The notes under the pieces were generated by a model. It worked only from the letters and a program-made list of their open reading frames with translations, had not been told where the DNA came from and ran no database searches. A stretch of 18,056 nt of DNA, taken from contig CAKRRK010000024.1 in the NCBI GenBank assembly GCA_934395135.1, forward strand, positions 1-18,056, in the 5' to 3' direction. How positions within the stretch are numbered: position 1 is the stretch's first letter; every line of letters starts with the position of its first letter. This stretch comes from an uncultured Eubacteriales bacterium (GTDB lineage: Bacteria; Bacillota; Clostridia; Oscillospirales; Butyricicoccaceae). Positions 8,570 to 15,299 of this stretch are shown one piece after another. A program made the translations under genes and the position numbers.

Positions 8570-9192
8570 ATGTGCTCCTCCAGAATTTTTTTCAAAAAGG
8601 TACGTCGGTGAATCGGGCAAATCCCATAGCGGCGAATGGCTTCATAGTGTGCTTTGGTCCCATAGCCTTTGTGCCGTTCAAAGCCATACTGCGGATACTG
8701 TTCCGCCATCTTCTTCATATACCGGTCACGGCTGACTTTTGCCAAAATCGACGCAGCGGCAATTGACGGACTTTTTCCATCACCGCCTACTATGCATTCC
8801 ACAGGAATGGAAAAGCCGTTTGCCCGGTTTCCATCCACAAGGGCATAATCCGCAGGCAGGCTAAGACGAGAAACCGCCTGCCGCATTGCCAGAAACGTTG
8901 CATTTAAAATATTTATCTCATCAATGACCGTCTCGGAAACAAATGCAATACCATATGCTTTCGCCTGAGCTGTAATGGCATCGTACAGCGCCTCCCGCTT
9001 CTTCTCTGTCAGCTTTTTGGAGTCGTCCAATCCCGGAAGTTCCAGACCATCCGGCAAAATAACGGCCGCAGCCACCACCGGGCCGCACAGCGGCCCCCTG
9101 CCGGCCTCATCCACGCCGCAGATGTTTCGATAACCGGCGCCGGCTGCCCGGCGCTCCCATGCATAGCACTCCGCTGGATTATGCCAATTCAT
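8566..9192 (-). CDS. rnhB: Ribonuclease HII
   Basis: RNase HII removes ribonucleotides from DNA and cleaves RNA in RNA-DNA hybrids. The 208-aa protein carries the active-site acidic residues: D28 and E29 in G-V-D-E-A-G-R-G-P, D120 in V-D-G-N-R, and D138 in V-G-G-D-G-K, followed by the conserved S-I-A-A-A-S-I-L-A-K-V block. The start at 9192 (M-N-W-H-N-P) gives normal family length, uses a GAGGAA site, and overlaps the rbgA stop by 14 bases. The longer reading to 9285 lies fully inside rbgA and is not family-like. Translation is probably coupled to rbgA. Confidence 0.96.
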   Translation of the reverse strand: MNWHNPAECYAWERRAAGAGYRNICGVDEAGRGPLCGPVVAAAVILPDGLELPGLDDSKKLTEKKREALYDAITAQAKAYGIAFVSETVIDEINILNATFLAMRQAVSRLSLPADYALVDGNRANGFSIPVECIVGGDGKSPSIAAASILAKVSRDRYMKKMAEQYPQYGFERHKGYGTKAHYEAIRRYGICPIHRRTFLKKILEEHI

Positions 9193-10063
9193 CGCCGTAT
9201 TCCTCCACGGTTTCCAGTGTAATCTTTCCCAGAATGCCGCCGCGAAACTCATCCAGCAAAATTTTCGCCATGCGTTCCGTATCAACTTCTCCGCCGGAAA
9301 TTAAAAATCCGCGTTTTTTCCCCAGCCTCTGCAACAATTCGTAGCCCGGAAAATCATATTCCCAGATATCCCCGGCAACTGCAAGCTTATAGCGGCTCTC
9401 GATCGCTAACGGCGCCGCTTTGGCAAGGATTTCCAAAAGCTTGCAGCCCAGCGTCTCCGTATCCAGAATATCATCCTTGATGGCGCCGGTGACAGCCAGA
9501 TGGACGCCCACGATTTCCTCTTCAAACTTTGGCCAAAGCACGCCCGGTGTGTCCAAAAGCGCCACGCCGCCCTCCAGGCGGAACCACTGGGCCCCCCTGG
9601 TTACGCCGGGGCGATCCGACGCCTTCGCCGACCGCTTTCCAATCACCCGATTGATAAAGGTGGATTTTCCTACATTTGGAATGCCAACCACCATAACCTT
9701 TGGCACTCTTCCCGTCTGTCCCTTTTCATGCCACAGACGAATTTTTTCTTCCAGCACCCGTTTTATCGCGGCGGAAAATTCCTTTGTGCCCTTGCCGGAC
9801 TTACAGTCGGTGCGCAGCACGGCATAGCCCTTGTTCTGAAAATACACCGCCCATTTTCGGGTTTCTTCCTCCCGGGCAAGATCAATCCGATTTAACAGCA
9901 CCATGCGCGGCATATCCTTTACCATGTTATCCAGGTCCGGATTGCGGCTGCTGTACGGAATTCTGGCATCCAGAATCTCACAAACCATATCCACCTGTTT
10001 GATATATTCGGCCATCTGACGCCGCGTCTTTGTCATATGGCCGGGGTACCATTGTATATTCAT
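9179..10063 (-). CDS. rbgA: Ribosome biogenesis GTPase RbgA (YlqF)
   Basis: RbgA is a circularly permuted GTPase needed for late assembly of the 50S subunit. The permuted motif order is visible: a G4-like N-R-I-D at 58-61, then G1 G-I-P-N-V-G-K-S at 127-134, a G2 Thr in P-G-V-T-R-G near 155, and G3 D-T-P-G at 171-174. A C-terminal RNA-binding helical region follows. At 294 aa it has normal length. The usual G4 motif is N-K-x-D, so the Arg is a conservative oddity. It starts 8 bases after the lepB stop with an AGAGGA site, and overlaps rnhB at its 3' end. Confidence 0.96.
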   Translation of the reverse strand: MNIQWYPGHMTKTRRQMAEYIKQVDMVCEILDARIPYSSRNPDLDNMVKDMPRMVLLNRIDLAREEETRKWAVYFQNKGYAVLRTDCKSGKGTKEFSAAIKRVLEEKIRLWHEKGQTGRVPKVMVVGIPNVGKSTFINRVIGKRSAKASDRPGVTRGAQWFRLEGGVALLDTPGVLWPKFEEEIVGVHLAVTGAIKDDILDTETLGCKLLEILAKAAPLAIESRYKLAVAGDIWEYDFPGYELLQRLGKKRGFLISGGEVDTERMAKILLDEFRGGILGKITLETVEEYGDELA

Positions 10064-10071
10064 ATGTCCTC

Positions 10072-10641
10072 TTAATAGACGCTCCCAAAATTCCGAATGG
10101 GAAGGACCCTCGTAATCACCTTTCCCAAAATATATCTGGTATCCACCATACCCAAGGTGGACACACGGCTGTCAGAACTTCCGTTCCGATTATCGCCCAT
10201 CACAAAAATGCAGCCTTCCGGCACTGTCTGCGGATAGGTCATATCGCCTGCGCACTCATACGTCATCACTTCATTTATGTAGTCTTCCTGAAGCGCCTCT
10301 CCATTGACATACACAATACCGTTCTCAAAATCCAGATCAATGGTGTCGCCCCCGGTTGCAATCACCCGCTTCACAATCGGTTCTGTCATAAAGCTTTCTT
10401 TGGTCAGCACAACAATATCCCCTTGCTCCGGCGTATACATTACATGGCTTACAAGGATTTTATCCCCATTTTCCAGTGTCGGAAACATAGAAGACCCCGA
10501 AACGCCAATAAGCCGCACGCCAAAAACGAATATAAGAATTACTACGGCCAAGGCAATCACCAGTGCTTCCGCCCAGTCAAATGCGGCTCTGCCCGGTATT
10601 TTTTCCTCTTCCTGTATTTTATTCATTTGATCTTCTTTCAT
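10072..10641 (-). CDS. lepB: Signal peptidase I
   Basis: Type I signal peptidase cleaves signal peptides from exported proteins on the outer face of the membrane. The 189-aa protein has one N-terminal membrane anchor (about 24-41), the catalytic serine S51 in G-S-S-M-F-P-T-L and the general-base lysine K91 in V-K-R-V-I-A-T-G-G-D. The box M-G-D-N-R-N-G-S-S-D-S-R is near the C-terminus. The start is placed at 10641; the ATG five codons later is also possible because both have weak ribosome binding sites. It is the first gene of the seven-gene unit and has a near-perfect promoter. Confidence 0.96.
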   Translation of the reverse strand: MKEDQMNKIQEEEKIPGRAAFDWAEALVIALAVVILIFVFGVRLIGVSGSSMFPTLENGDKILVSHVMYTPEQGDIVVLTKESFMTEPIVKRVIATGGDTIDLDFENGIVYVNGEALQEDYINEVMTYECAGDMTYPQTVPEGCIFVMGDNRNGSSDSRVSTLGMVDTRYILGKVITRVLPIRNFGSVY

Positions 10642-10675
10642 AGTGTTCAGCCTTTCCTTTGCACATACTCATTAT

Positions 10676-10704
10676 ATTATAATAATTTTTAGCACGGTTA
10701 TCAA
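10676..10704 (-). promoter_or_regulatory. Sigma-A-type promoter of the lepB operon
   Basis: On the minus strand, TTGATA (10704-10699) and TATAAT (10681-10676) are separated by 17 bases, and the lepB ATG lies 34 bases beyond. It sits right after the DUF1622 stop and probably drives lepB through the metallophosphoesterase gene. Confidence 0.88.
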
Positions 10705-10705
10705 C

Positions 10706-11041
10706 TTATTTCTTTTCTTTCTTTGACATTTCCCTTTCTTCGTTTCGTATTTCCCAATGGATTAAGACGGTAAGCGCCGCCCGCAGGGCAATAATCAGGC
10801 CAACCGTGGCGATTTCATGAAAGTCCCGCACGACAACCGTTCGGACGATTTCGCTGCCAAGCTTAAACTCCAGTCCTGCGGCCAGTCCTTTGGCAAGATT
10901 CAGCCGCGTCATAGGGTCCCGCCGGACATAGTTTACCAGACCAAACAGACCGGAAACCATAATAATGACTACGCCAATCCATTCCTGCAGCAAAATCGCA
11001 AATTCTGCCACTGCCAAAAGGCCTTCCTGCATCCACTCCAT
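10706..11041 (-). CDS. DUF1622 family membrane protein
   Basis: This 111-aa protein has two or three hydrophobic segments (about 12-38 and 79-94) around a conserved middle, L-A-K-G-L-A-A-G-L-E-F-K-L-G-S-E-I-V-R-T. That middle is what I recognise from DUF1622, a family of small membrane proteins of unknown role. A charged tail, rich in Glu and Lys, ends the protein. GGAGGTAA lies 7 bases before the ATG. A strong terminator separates it from the upstream gene, and I see no clear promoter of its own in the 73-base gap. The family assignment is from memory of the motif. Confidence 0.8.
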   Translation of the reverse strand: MEWMQEGLLAVAEFAILLQEWIGVVIIMVSGLFGLVNYVRRDPMTRLNLAKGLAAGLEFKLGSEIVRTVVVRDFHEIATVGLIIALRAALTVLIHWEIRNEEREMSKKEKK

Positions 11042-11076
11042 TGTTTTATTACCTCCACAAAATGTTATTTCGAAAA

Positions 11077-11102
11077 AAAGACCTGCCGTACGGCAGGTCT
11101 TT
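11077..11102 (-). terminator. Rho-independent terminator after the interrupted gene
   Basis: A 26-base perfect palindrome (AAAGACCTGCC with its complement, GTAC at the centre) is followed on the minus strand by seven T residues. It begins 12 bases after the stop of the ORF at 11115-11852. Confidence 0.93.
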
Positions 11103-11114
11103 GCATCCTAAGGC

Positions 11115-11852
11115 TTACTTACGGTTTCCCGTATCGGCGCAGCCGCAGCAGTCGCAGCCCATTCCTTTGTTGCCCTTGTTTTTTGGCGGGAAAAATTCAT
11201 CAATGGGGAACTCAAACTGACTGAAGGTTTCACAGGGATCTTCTTCCCCGCTGGGAGAAGTGCCGCTGCATTCCTTTTCCGGCATACAAATATCATACGC
11301 CGGCATCAACAGCTGAATATCCCGTTCCAGACGAATGATGGAGAATTGGCCCAATGTGACAAACAAGCGTTTGCAGTCATCATGCAGCATAATATCGTCA
11401 TCAAACGCCGCGCCCAAGCCGGAAGGAACTTCTGTGATTGGACAGCAGCAGCATCCGCAGCTGTGGTGCCGGTCAACAATTTTCGCACTAAGGATGATAG
11501 GATCCACCACTTCTACCACTGCAATCGGCATGTTGGACCGTTCGCAGGCCTGAATATCCGGTTCGCCGGATACAAATTTGGAGCTGAAAATCCGGGCGCC
11601 GCCTTCGCTCCCGAACAAAATGCTCCGCCGGTCAAATGCAGCAAGGCCGCAAATTTCTTTGGATCTGCCAACTGCGTTGAAAGCGTCGGCGGTGATGCGA
11701 TAGAAATATTTTACATCCACCGCGTAAAATCCACGGTTAAACGGTACGGACTCTACATCGATATAAACCCACAGCAGCTCCGCATTTCTGGCCCGCACGC
11801 TGGTTGCGCCCTCTAAAATTTCCTGTGAACAAGCCGTCAAGTATACACGCAA
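11115..11852 (-). CDS. C-terminal part of an interrupted cysteine-rich Clostridia protein
   Basis: These 245 codons lack a credible start. The first usable codon is a TTG at 11852 with no properly spaced ribosome binding site, and the frame stays open upstream through S-K-E-C-I-Q-D to the junction at 11872. Joined to 15419-15322 it gives a 284-aa protein (see the N-terminal part). Visible features are R-V-Y-L-T-A-C-S, N-R-G-F-Y-A-V-D-V-K-Y-F-Y-R, V-T-L-G-Q-F-S-I-I-R-L-E-R-D, a C-G-C-C-C-C cluster at 132-137 of this piece and a C-D-C-C-G-C tail at 233-238. I recognise it as a widespread uncharacterised Clostridia family. A spore-coat role is inference from Cys clusters and a possible sigma-K promoter. 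A strong terminator follows. Confidence 0.85.
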   Translation of the reverse strand: MRVYLTACSQEILEGATSVRARNAELLWVYIDVESVPFNRGFYAVDVKYFYRITADAFNAVGRSKEICGLAAFDRRSILFGSEGGARIFSSKFVSGEPDIQACERSNMPIAVVEVVDPIILSAKIVDRHHSCGCCCCPITEVPSGLGAAFDDDIMLHDDCKRLFVTLGQFSIIRLERDIQLLMPAYDICMPEKECSGTSPSGEEDPCETFSQFEFPIDEFFPPKNKGNKGMGCDCCGCADTGNRK

Positions 11853-11895
11853 ATCCTGTATACATTCTTTACTTTTGGAATGTGCGGAATATATA
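11850..11895. other. Putative recombination half-site next to the recombinase gene (left att)
   Basis: The host-gene arm is 11850-11871, the shared dinucleotide AG (minus strand) is 11873-11872, and the element arm is 11874-11895. The element arm carries TATATT and CG at the same distance from the core as the arm at the other end. The stop of the 41-codon ORF lies at its outer edge. Confidence 0.75.
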
Positions 11896-12021
11896 TTATT
11901 TCCTGCACATAGGTTGTTCCAAAGCTATAAACTTTATACCAAGGTGTTTTTCCAGGTTGCGGAGTATGGTTTTTCGGTCAACGGTTCCCTGTTCTATGAC
12001 TACATCATATTTTTTCTGCAA
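11896..12021 (-). CDS. 41-aa basic protein divergent from recombinase; candidate directionality factor
   Basis: I do not recognise this protein. It starts with TTG at 12021, preceded by AGAAAGGAGGTGAT (12040-12027), a 14-base match to the anti-Shine-Dalgarno tail of 16S rRNA with 9 bases between AGGAGG and the TTG. The product has 9 Lys/Arg against 5 Asp/Glu and one likely amphipathic helix, D-R-K-T-I-L-R-N-L-E-K-H-L-G-I-K-F. It is divergent from the recombinase with only 35 bases between the two start codons, so any promoter must lie near or inside the recombinase 5' end; CATAAAAT at 12059-12052 is a candidate -10. Small basic proteins beside serine recombinases can be recombination directionality factors, for example SprB of SPbeta. 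That role is inference. Confidence 0.55.
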   Translation of the reverse strand: MQKKYDVVIEQGTVDRKTILRNLEKHLGIKFIALEQPMCRK

Positions 12022-12056
12022 ACGAAATCACCTCCTTTCTTCCGTAGGAGCATTTT

Positions 12057-13463
12057 ATGAAAACTGCCATCTATCTCCGAAAATCCAGAAAAGAAGAAGG
12101 CAACCCCGATACGCTGCGAAAGCACCGGGAAACCCTTCTTTCTTATGCCGAAGAACACCATCTGGACGTCACCGGCGTTTACGAGGAAGTGGTCAGCGGC
12201 GAAACCCTGTTTCTCCGTCCGCAGATCCTGCAGCTTCTGGCAGACATGGACGCCGGAAACTTTTCCGCCGTCCTTTGTATGGACATTGACCGGCTTGGCA
12301 GAGGAAGTATGTCTTCCCAGGGTATCATACTGGAAACGTTCAAAAATAATAACTGCAAAATTATTACGCCACGGCATATTTATGACTTGGACAACGAATT
12401 CGACGAGCAATTTTCAGAATTTGAAGCCTTTCTTGCAAGGCAGGAATATAAGATCATTAACCGGCGCCTGCGGCGCGGCATTCTTCATACAGTGGAAAAA
12501 GGCGGATATGTCAGCGAAGTTCCTTTTGGATACCGCCGCGTCTTTTTGGAAAAACTGCCCACGCTGGAAATCGATCCGATTCCAGCCCGCTATGTGCAGC
12601 TTGCCTTCCAAATGTATGCAGACGGCATCAAAAGCCGTGAAATTGCAGATTTTTTTACACAAAGTGGATTACGGCCAAAAAAATCGCAAAACGGGTGGAA
12701 TAAAAATACCATTCTTCATATTCTGAAAAACCCCGTGTATCTTGGGGACGTGCACTACAACCGCACCCGAAAAATAAAAAAAGCAGGCGGGCAGCCCCAT
12801 TACCGCTATGTTCCAAATCCAGAAAGCAAGCACATTTTCTTTCCCCATGCCCATCCGCCAATTGTTTCGCAGGCGTTGTTTGACAGCGTGCAGGCTTTTT
12901 TCCAAAAGCAAAGCCACAGTGCCCGTCCTTTGCAAAACCCGTTCAACGGCCTGATTGTCTGCGGCAAATGCGGCAAAAAACTGCTTCGCCTCAAGGGAGC
13001 AGCGCCGGACGGCGACCGCCTGATCTGCCCTACTGCGGGGTGCTGCAAAAGCATTCTTTTGAAGGCGCTGGAAGATATTGTGCTTGCCCATTTGGACGAT
13101 ATCCTGGGAAATTTTCAAGTGAATCCCGGCACGCTCCCGGAAAAACAGGCGATACAGCAGCAGCGCCGTATGCTGGAAACGCAGATACAATCGGTACATA
13201 TGGCTTTTGAGCAGCATATTTACGATGCGGAAACCTTTTCTGCCCGTCTGTCCTCATTGCAAGATCAAAAAGAAACCTTAAACAAACTTCTGCCGCCGGC
13301 GGTTGCCAAAGATTTTATGACGTTTTCCAAGCTTTACCGGCGGAAAGACAGCGTTATGTATAAAAATGCTTTACTTTCTGCCTGCCTCACACAGATTACA
13401 TACCAGCATCCAAAAGATACTCCAGGCAAAATTTTTCTCAAATTTACATTTTCCGACTTGTAA
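12057..13463 (+). CDS. Large serine recombinase (site-specific integrase/excisionase)
   Basis: This 468-aa recombinase cuts and rejoins DNA at att sites through a serine-DNA intermediate. The resolvase-type catalytic domain (1-140) has the nucleophile S10 in Y-L-R-K-S and the active-site arginines R79 and R82 in D-I-D-R-L-G-R-G. The recombinase DNA-binding domain (about 145-285) contains G-Y-V-S-E-V-P-F-G-Y and I-L-K-N-P-V-Y-L-G. A zinc ribbon follows (C302, C305, C324, C329 or C330), then a coiled coil (about 360-415) of the kind that controls synapsis and directionality. TAGGAG lies 6 bases before the ATG. It is the only plus-strand-first gene after 11 kb of minus-strand genes and appears intact, so it is likely the enzyme that moves the 3450-bp element. 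Confidence 0.96.
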   Translation: MKTAIYLRKSRKEEGNPDTLRKHRETLLSYAEEHHLDVTGVYEEVVSGETLFLRPQILQLLADMDAGNFSAVLCMDIDRLGRGSMSSQGIILETFKNNNCKIITPRHIYDLDNEFDEQFSEFEAFLARQEYKIINRRLRRGILHTVEKGGYVSEVPFGYRRVFLEKLPTLEIDPIPARYVQLAFQMYADGIKSREIADFFTQSGLRPKKSQNGWNKNTILHILKNPVYLGDVHYNRTRKIKKAGGQPHYRYVPNPESKHIFFPHAHPPIVSQALFDSVQAFFQKQSHSARPLQNPFNGLIVCGKCGKKLLRLKGAAPDGDRLICPTAGCCKSILLKALEDIVLAHLDDILGNFQVNPGTLPEKQAIQQQRRMLETQIQSVHMAFEQHIYDAETFSARLSSLQDQKETLNKLLPPAVAKDFMTFSKLYRRKDSVMYKNALLSACLTQITYQHPKDTPGKIFLKFTFSDL

Positions 13464-13485
13464 ATCTCCTGAATCCCAGTATAAT
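13458..13485 (+). promoter_or_regulatory. Promoter of the lipid kinase-amidase pair
   Basis: TTGTAA (13458-13463, overlapping the recombinase stop) and TATAAT (13480-13485) are 16 bases apart, and AAAAAAGGAG plus the kinase ATG follow. The element's cargo can therefore be expressed independently of the recombinase. Confidence 0.72.
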
Positions 13486-13506
13486 CATGTAAAAAAGGAG
13501 AATGTT

Positions 13507-14409
13507 ATGAAAAAATTATTATTTGTCATCAATCCGCATTCCGGTATGGGAATCATTAAAAATAAAATTCTTGAAATTATTGATATCTTTACGTCAAACG
13601 ATTATGAAGTGACGATTTACACTACAAAATGCCACAATGACGCTTATGAAAAAATTTGCAGGGACGGAACACGGTTTGATCTGGTGGTTTGCAGCGGCGG
13701 CGACGGCACCTTAAACGAAGCTGTCAGCGCGCTGATGCAGCTTCCAGCTCCGCCCTGCCTTGGATACATTCCTTCCGGAACCGTCAACGATTTTGCCTCC
13801 AACCTTAAAATACCCAAAAACATGCTGGCTGCCGCAAAAAATATTATGGAAGGCTCTGTCTTTCAATGTGACGTCGGCGCATTTAACGAGCAGTATTTTA
13901 CCTACATCGCAGCCTTCGGCGCCTATACAGAGATCTCTTACGAAACTTCCCAGGACATTAAAAACATCATCGGCCGCGGCGCTTATTTTATCGAAACATT
14001 AAAACACCTCGGGCCGCTGAAAAGCTACAAAATCAAAATCACCCTGCCGGACGGCCGGGTGATCCGGGACTCTTTTGCCTATGGCATGGTAACAAACTCT
14101 AATACCATTGCAGGATTTCGCGGATTTAAGCCAAAACCAATTGATTTGAACGATGGGATTTTTGACGCAATTTTTATCAAAAATCCTACCAATCCCATTG
14201 CGTTTCAAAGCATTGCCAATGATTTTTTAATGGGGATTAAGCAATCCACCGATTATATCTATTGTTTTGAAACATCGCAAGTCACAATCGAATCAGAAGA
14301 ACCACTTTCCTGGACGCTGGACGGCGAATTCGGCGGTTATCATACCAAAGCTGATATTAAAAATCTGCATTCGGCGCTGAAAATCAAAACGGTATACACA
14401 CCATCATAA
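13507..14409 (+). CDS. Diacylglycerol kinase / YegS-family lipid kinase
   Basis: The protein belongs to the DagK/YegS/sphingosine-kinase-like family, which phosphorylates diacylglycerol or related lipids at the cytosolic membrane face. The 300-aa protein has I-N-P-H-S-G-M-G at 8-15, the nucleotide-binding G-G-D-G-T-L-N-E at 64-71 and P-S-G-T-V-N-D-F-A at 89-97. A C-terminal beta domain ends in W-T-L-D-G-E-F-G-G. The start at 13507 is chosen for the GGAG site just upstream; the open frame further upstream lies inside the recombinase gene. It sits within the 3450-bp element. The exact lipid substrate cannot be told from sequence, and a housekeeping copy may exist elsewhere. Confidence 0.93.
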   Translation: MKKLLFVINPHSGMGIIKNKILEIIDIFTSNDYEVTIYTTKCHNDAYEKICRDGTRFDLVVCSGGDGTLNEAVSALMQLPAPPCLGYIPSGTVNDFASNLKIPKNMLAAAKNIMEGSVFQCDVGAFNEQYFTYIAAFGAYTEISYETSQDIKNIIGRGAYFIETLKHLGPLKSYKIKITLPDGRVIRDSFAYGMVTNSNTIAGFRGFKPKPIDLNDGIFDAIFIKNPTNPIAFQSIANDFLMGIKQSTDYIYCFETSQVTIESEEPLSWTLDGEFGGYHTKADIKNLHSALKIKTVYTPS

Positions 14410-14418
14410 ACCTTTTTC

Positions 14419-14464
14419 CCTCTCCTTTCATAAAATGCAGTAACCCCAAATGACGAAGGAGAGG
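14419..14464 (+). promoter_or_regulatory. Stem that pairs the amidase ribosome binding site, with T tract
   Basis: CCTCTCCTT (14419-14427) is a perfect 9-base complement of AAGGAGAGG (14456-14464), which is the Shine-Dalgarno sequence of the amidase gene. Six T residues follow and then the ATG at 14471. The loop is 28 bases. The structure could hide the ribosome binding site, act as a weak terminator after the kinase gene, or both. Confidence 0.55.
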
Positions 14465-14470
14465 TTTTTT

Positions 14471-15208
14471 ATGCCAATTATCTATCTGAGTCCGTCCACA
14501 CAGGAATTCAACCTTTATGTAAACGGCGGCACGGAAGAACAATATATGAATTTAATCGCTGACTATATGGAACCATATTTAATCGCAAGCGGCATTGAAT
14601 TTGTCCGCAACACGCCGGATATGACCGCTTCATCTTCCATTGCCGCTTCCAACAGTGGGAATTACGATCTGCACCTTGCCCTGCATTCTAATGCCGCGCC
14701 GGAAAACCTTGCCGGCCGAATTCAGGGAACGGATGTTTATTATTATCCCGGCAGCGAACGAAGCCAGCGGGCAGCGGATATTATCGCCGAAAACTTTAAG
14801 AGAATTTATCCAAATCCTGCTCTGGTGAAAGCTGTGCCAACGACTACCATCGGTGAAGTCCGGCGGACCCGAGCGCCGGCGGTTCTTATCGAAATCGCCT
14901 ATCATGACAACATAGACGACGCAAACTGGATTAAAAACAATCTGGCGGATATTGCCAGAAACCTGGTTTACTCCCTGACGCAGTATTTCGGCATTCCGTT
15001 TGTCGCACCCGAACCGCTGTTGTACGGTACCGTAGTGACGTCTTCCGGCGCTTTAAATATCCGTGAAAAGCCGGACTTGTCCAGCGCAGTGATTGCCCAG
15101 GCTCCCAACGGCGCCGGCATTGCAATCCTCGGGCAAGCCGACGACTGGTATGTGGTAAACTTCAACGGCGTGGTGGGATACGCTTATTCCCAGTATATCG
15201 CTCTATAA
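14471..15208 (+). CDS. N-acetylmuramoyl-L-alanine amidase-like protein with C-terminal SH3 domain
   Basis: Residues 1-175 resemble the Amidase_3 family, which cuts the amide bond between MurNAc and L-Ala in peptidoglycan. E22/E23 in G-G-T-E-E-Q-Y-M-N, H72 in L-A-L-H-S-N-A and E141 in V-L-I-E-I-A-Y-H fit two zinc ligands and the catalytic glutamate. The usual first ligand in a G-H-G-G motif is missing; S-P-S-T-Q-E-F-N stands there. Residues 184-245 form a bacterial SH3 domain (G-A-L-N-I-R-E-K-P; W-Y-V-V-N-F-N-G-V-V-G-Y-A). There is no signal peptide, so export would need lysis or another route. The start at 14471 follows AAGGAGAGG; the upstream ATG at 14450 has no such site. It is the last gene of the element. 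Confidence 0.88.
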   Translation: MPIIYLSPSTQEFNLYVNGGTEEQYMNLIADYMEPYLIASGIEFVRNTPDMTASSSIAASNSGNYDLHLALHSNAAPENLAGRIQGTDVYYYPGSERSQRAADIIAENFKRIYPNPALVKAVPTTTIGEVRRTRAPAVLIEIAYHDNIDDANWIKNNLADIARNLVYSLTQYFGIPFVAPEPLLYGTVVTSSGALNIREKPDLSSAVIAQAPNGAGIAILGQADDWYVVNFNGVVGYAYSQYIAL

Positions 15209-15253
15209 TCCGGCAAAGGTCTGCGGCTTCTTTTGCCGCACCGCGGCCGGTAT

Positions 15254-15294
15254 CCGGCACAGGCTTCGGAGAAACCAGCCAAAGCCTGTGCCGG
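15254..15294 (+). terminator. Terminator-like hairpin after the amidase gene
   Basis: A perfect 13-bp GC-rich stem (15254-15266 with 15282-15294) has a 15-base loop and is followed by CATTGTTTATATT, a broken T tract. A second small hairpin (TGCGGC/GCCGCA) precedes it near 15222-15240. They mark the end of the cargo operon, 28 bases before the right element boundary. Confidence 0.65.
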
Positions 15295-15299
15295 CATTG

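Noticed and set aside
11838..11976. A minus-strand frame reading ...T-P-Q-P-G-K-T-P-W-Y-K-V-Y-S-F-G... that looks protein-like
   Set aside because: It has no start codon with a ribosome binding site, overlaps the 41-codon ORF in another frame and ends at TGA just inside the host gene. Treated as a chance open frame.
12027..12040. Plus-strand match to the 3' tail of 16S rRNA (ATCACCTCCTTTCT), as if an rRNA fragment
   Set aside because: Only 14 bases match and no more of 16S is present. On the other strand it is a perfectly placed ribosome binding site.
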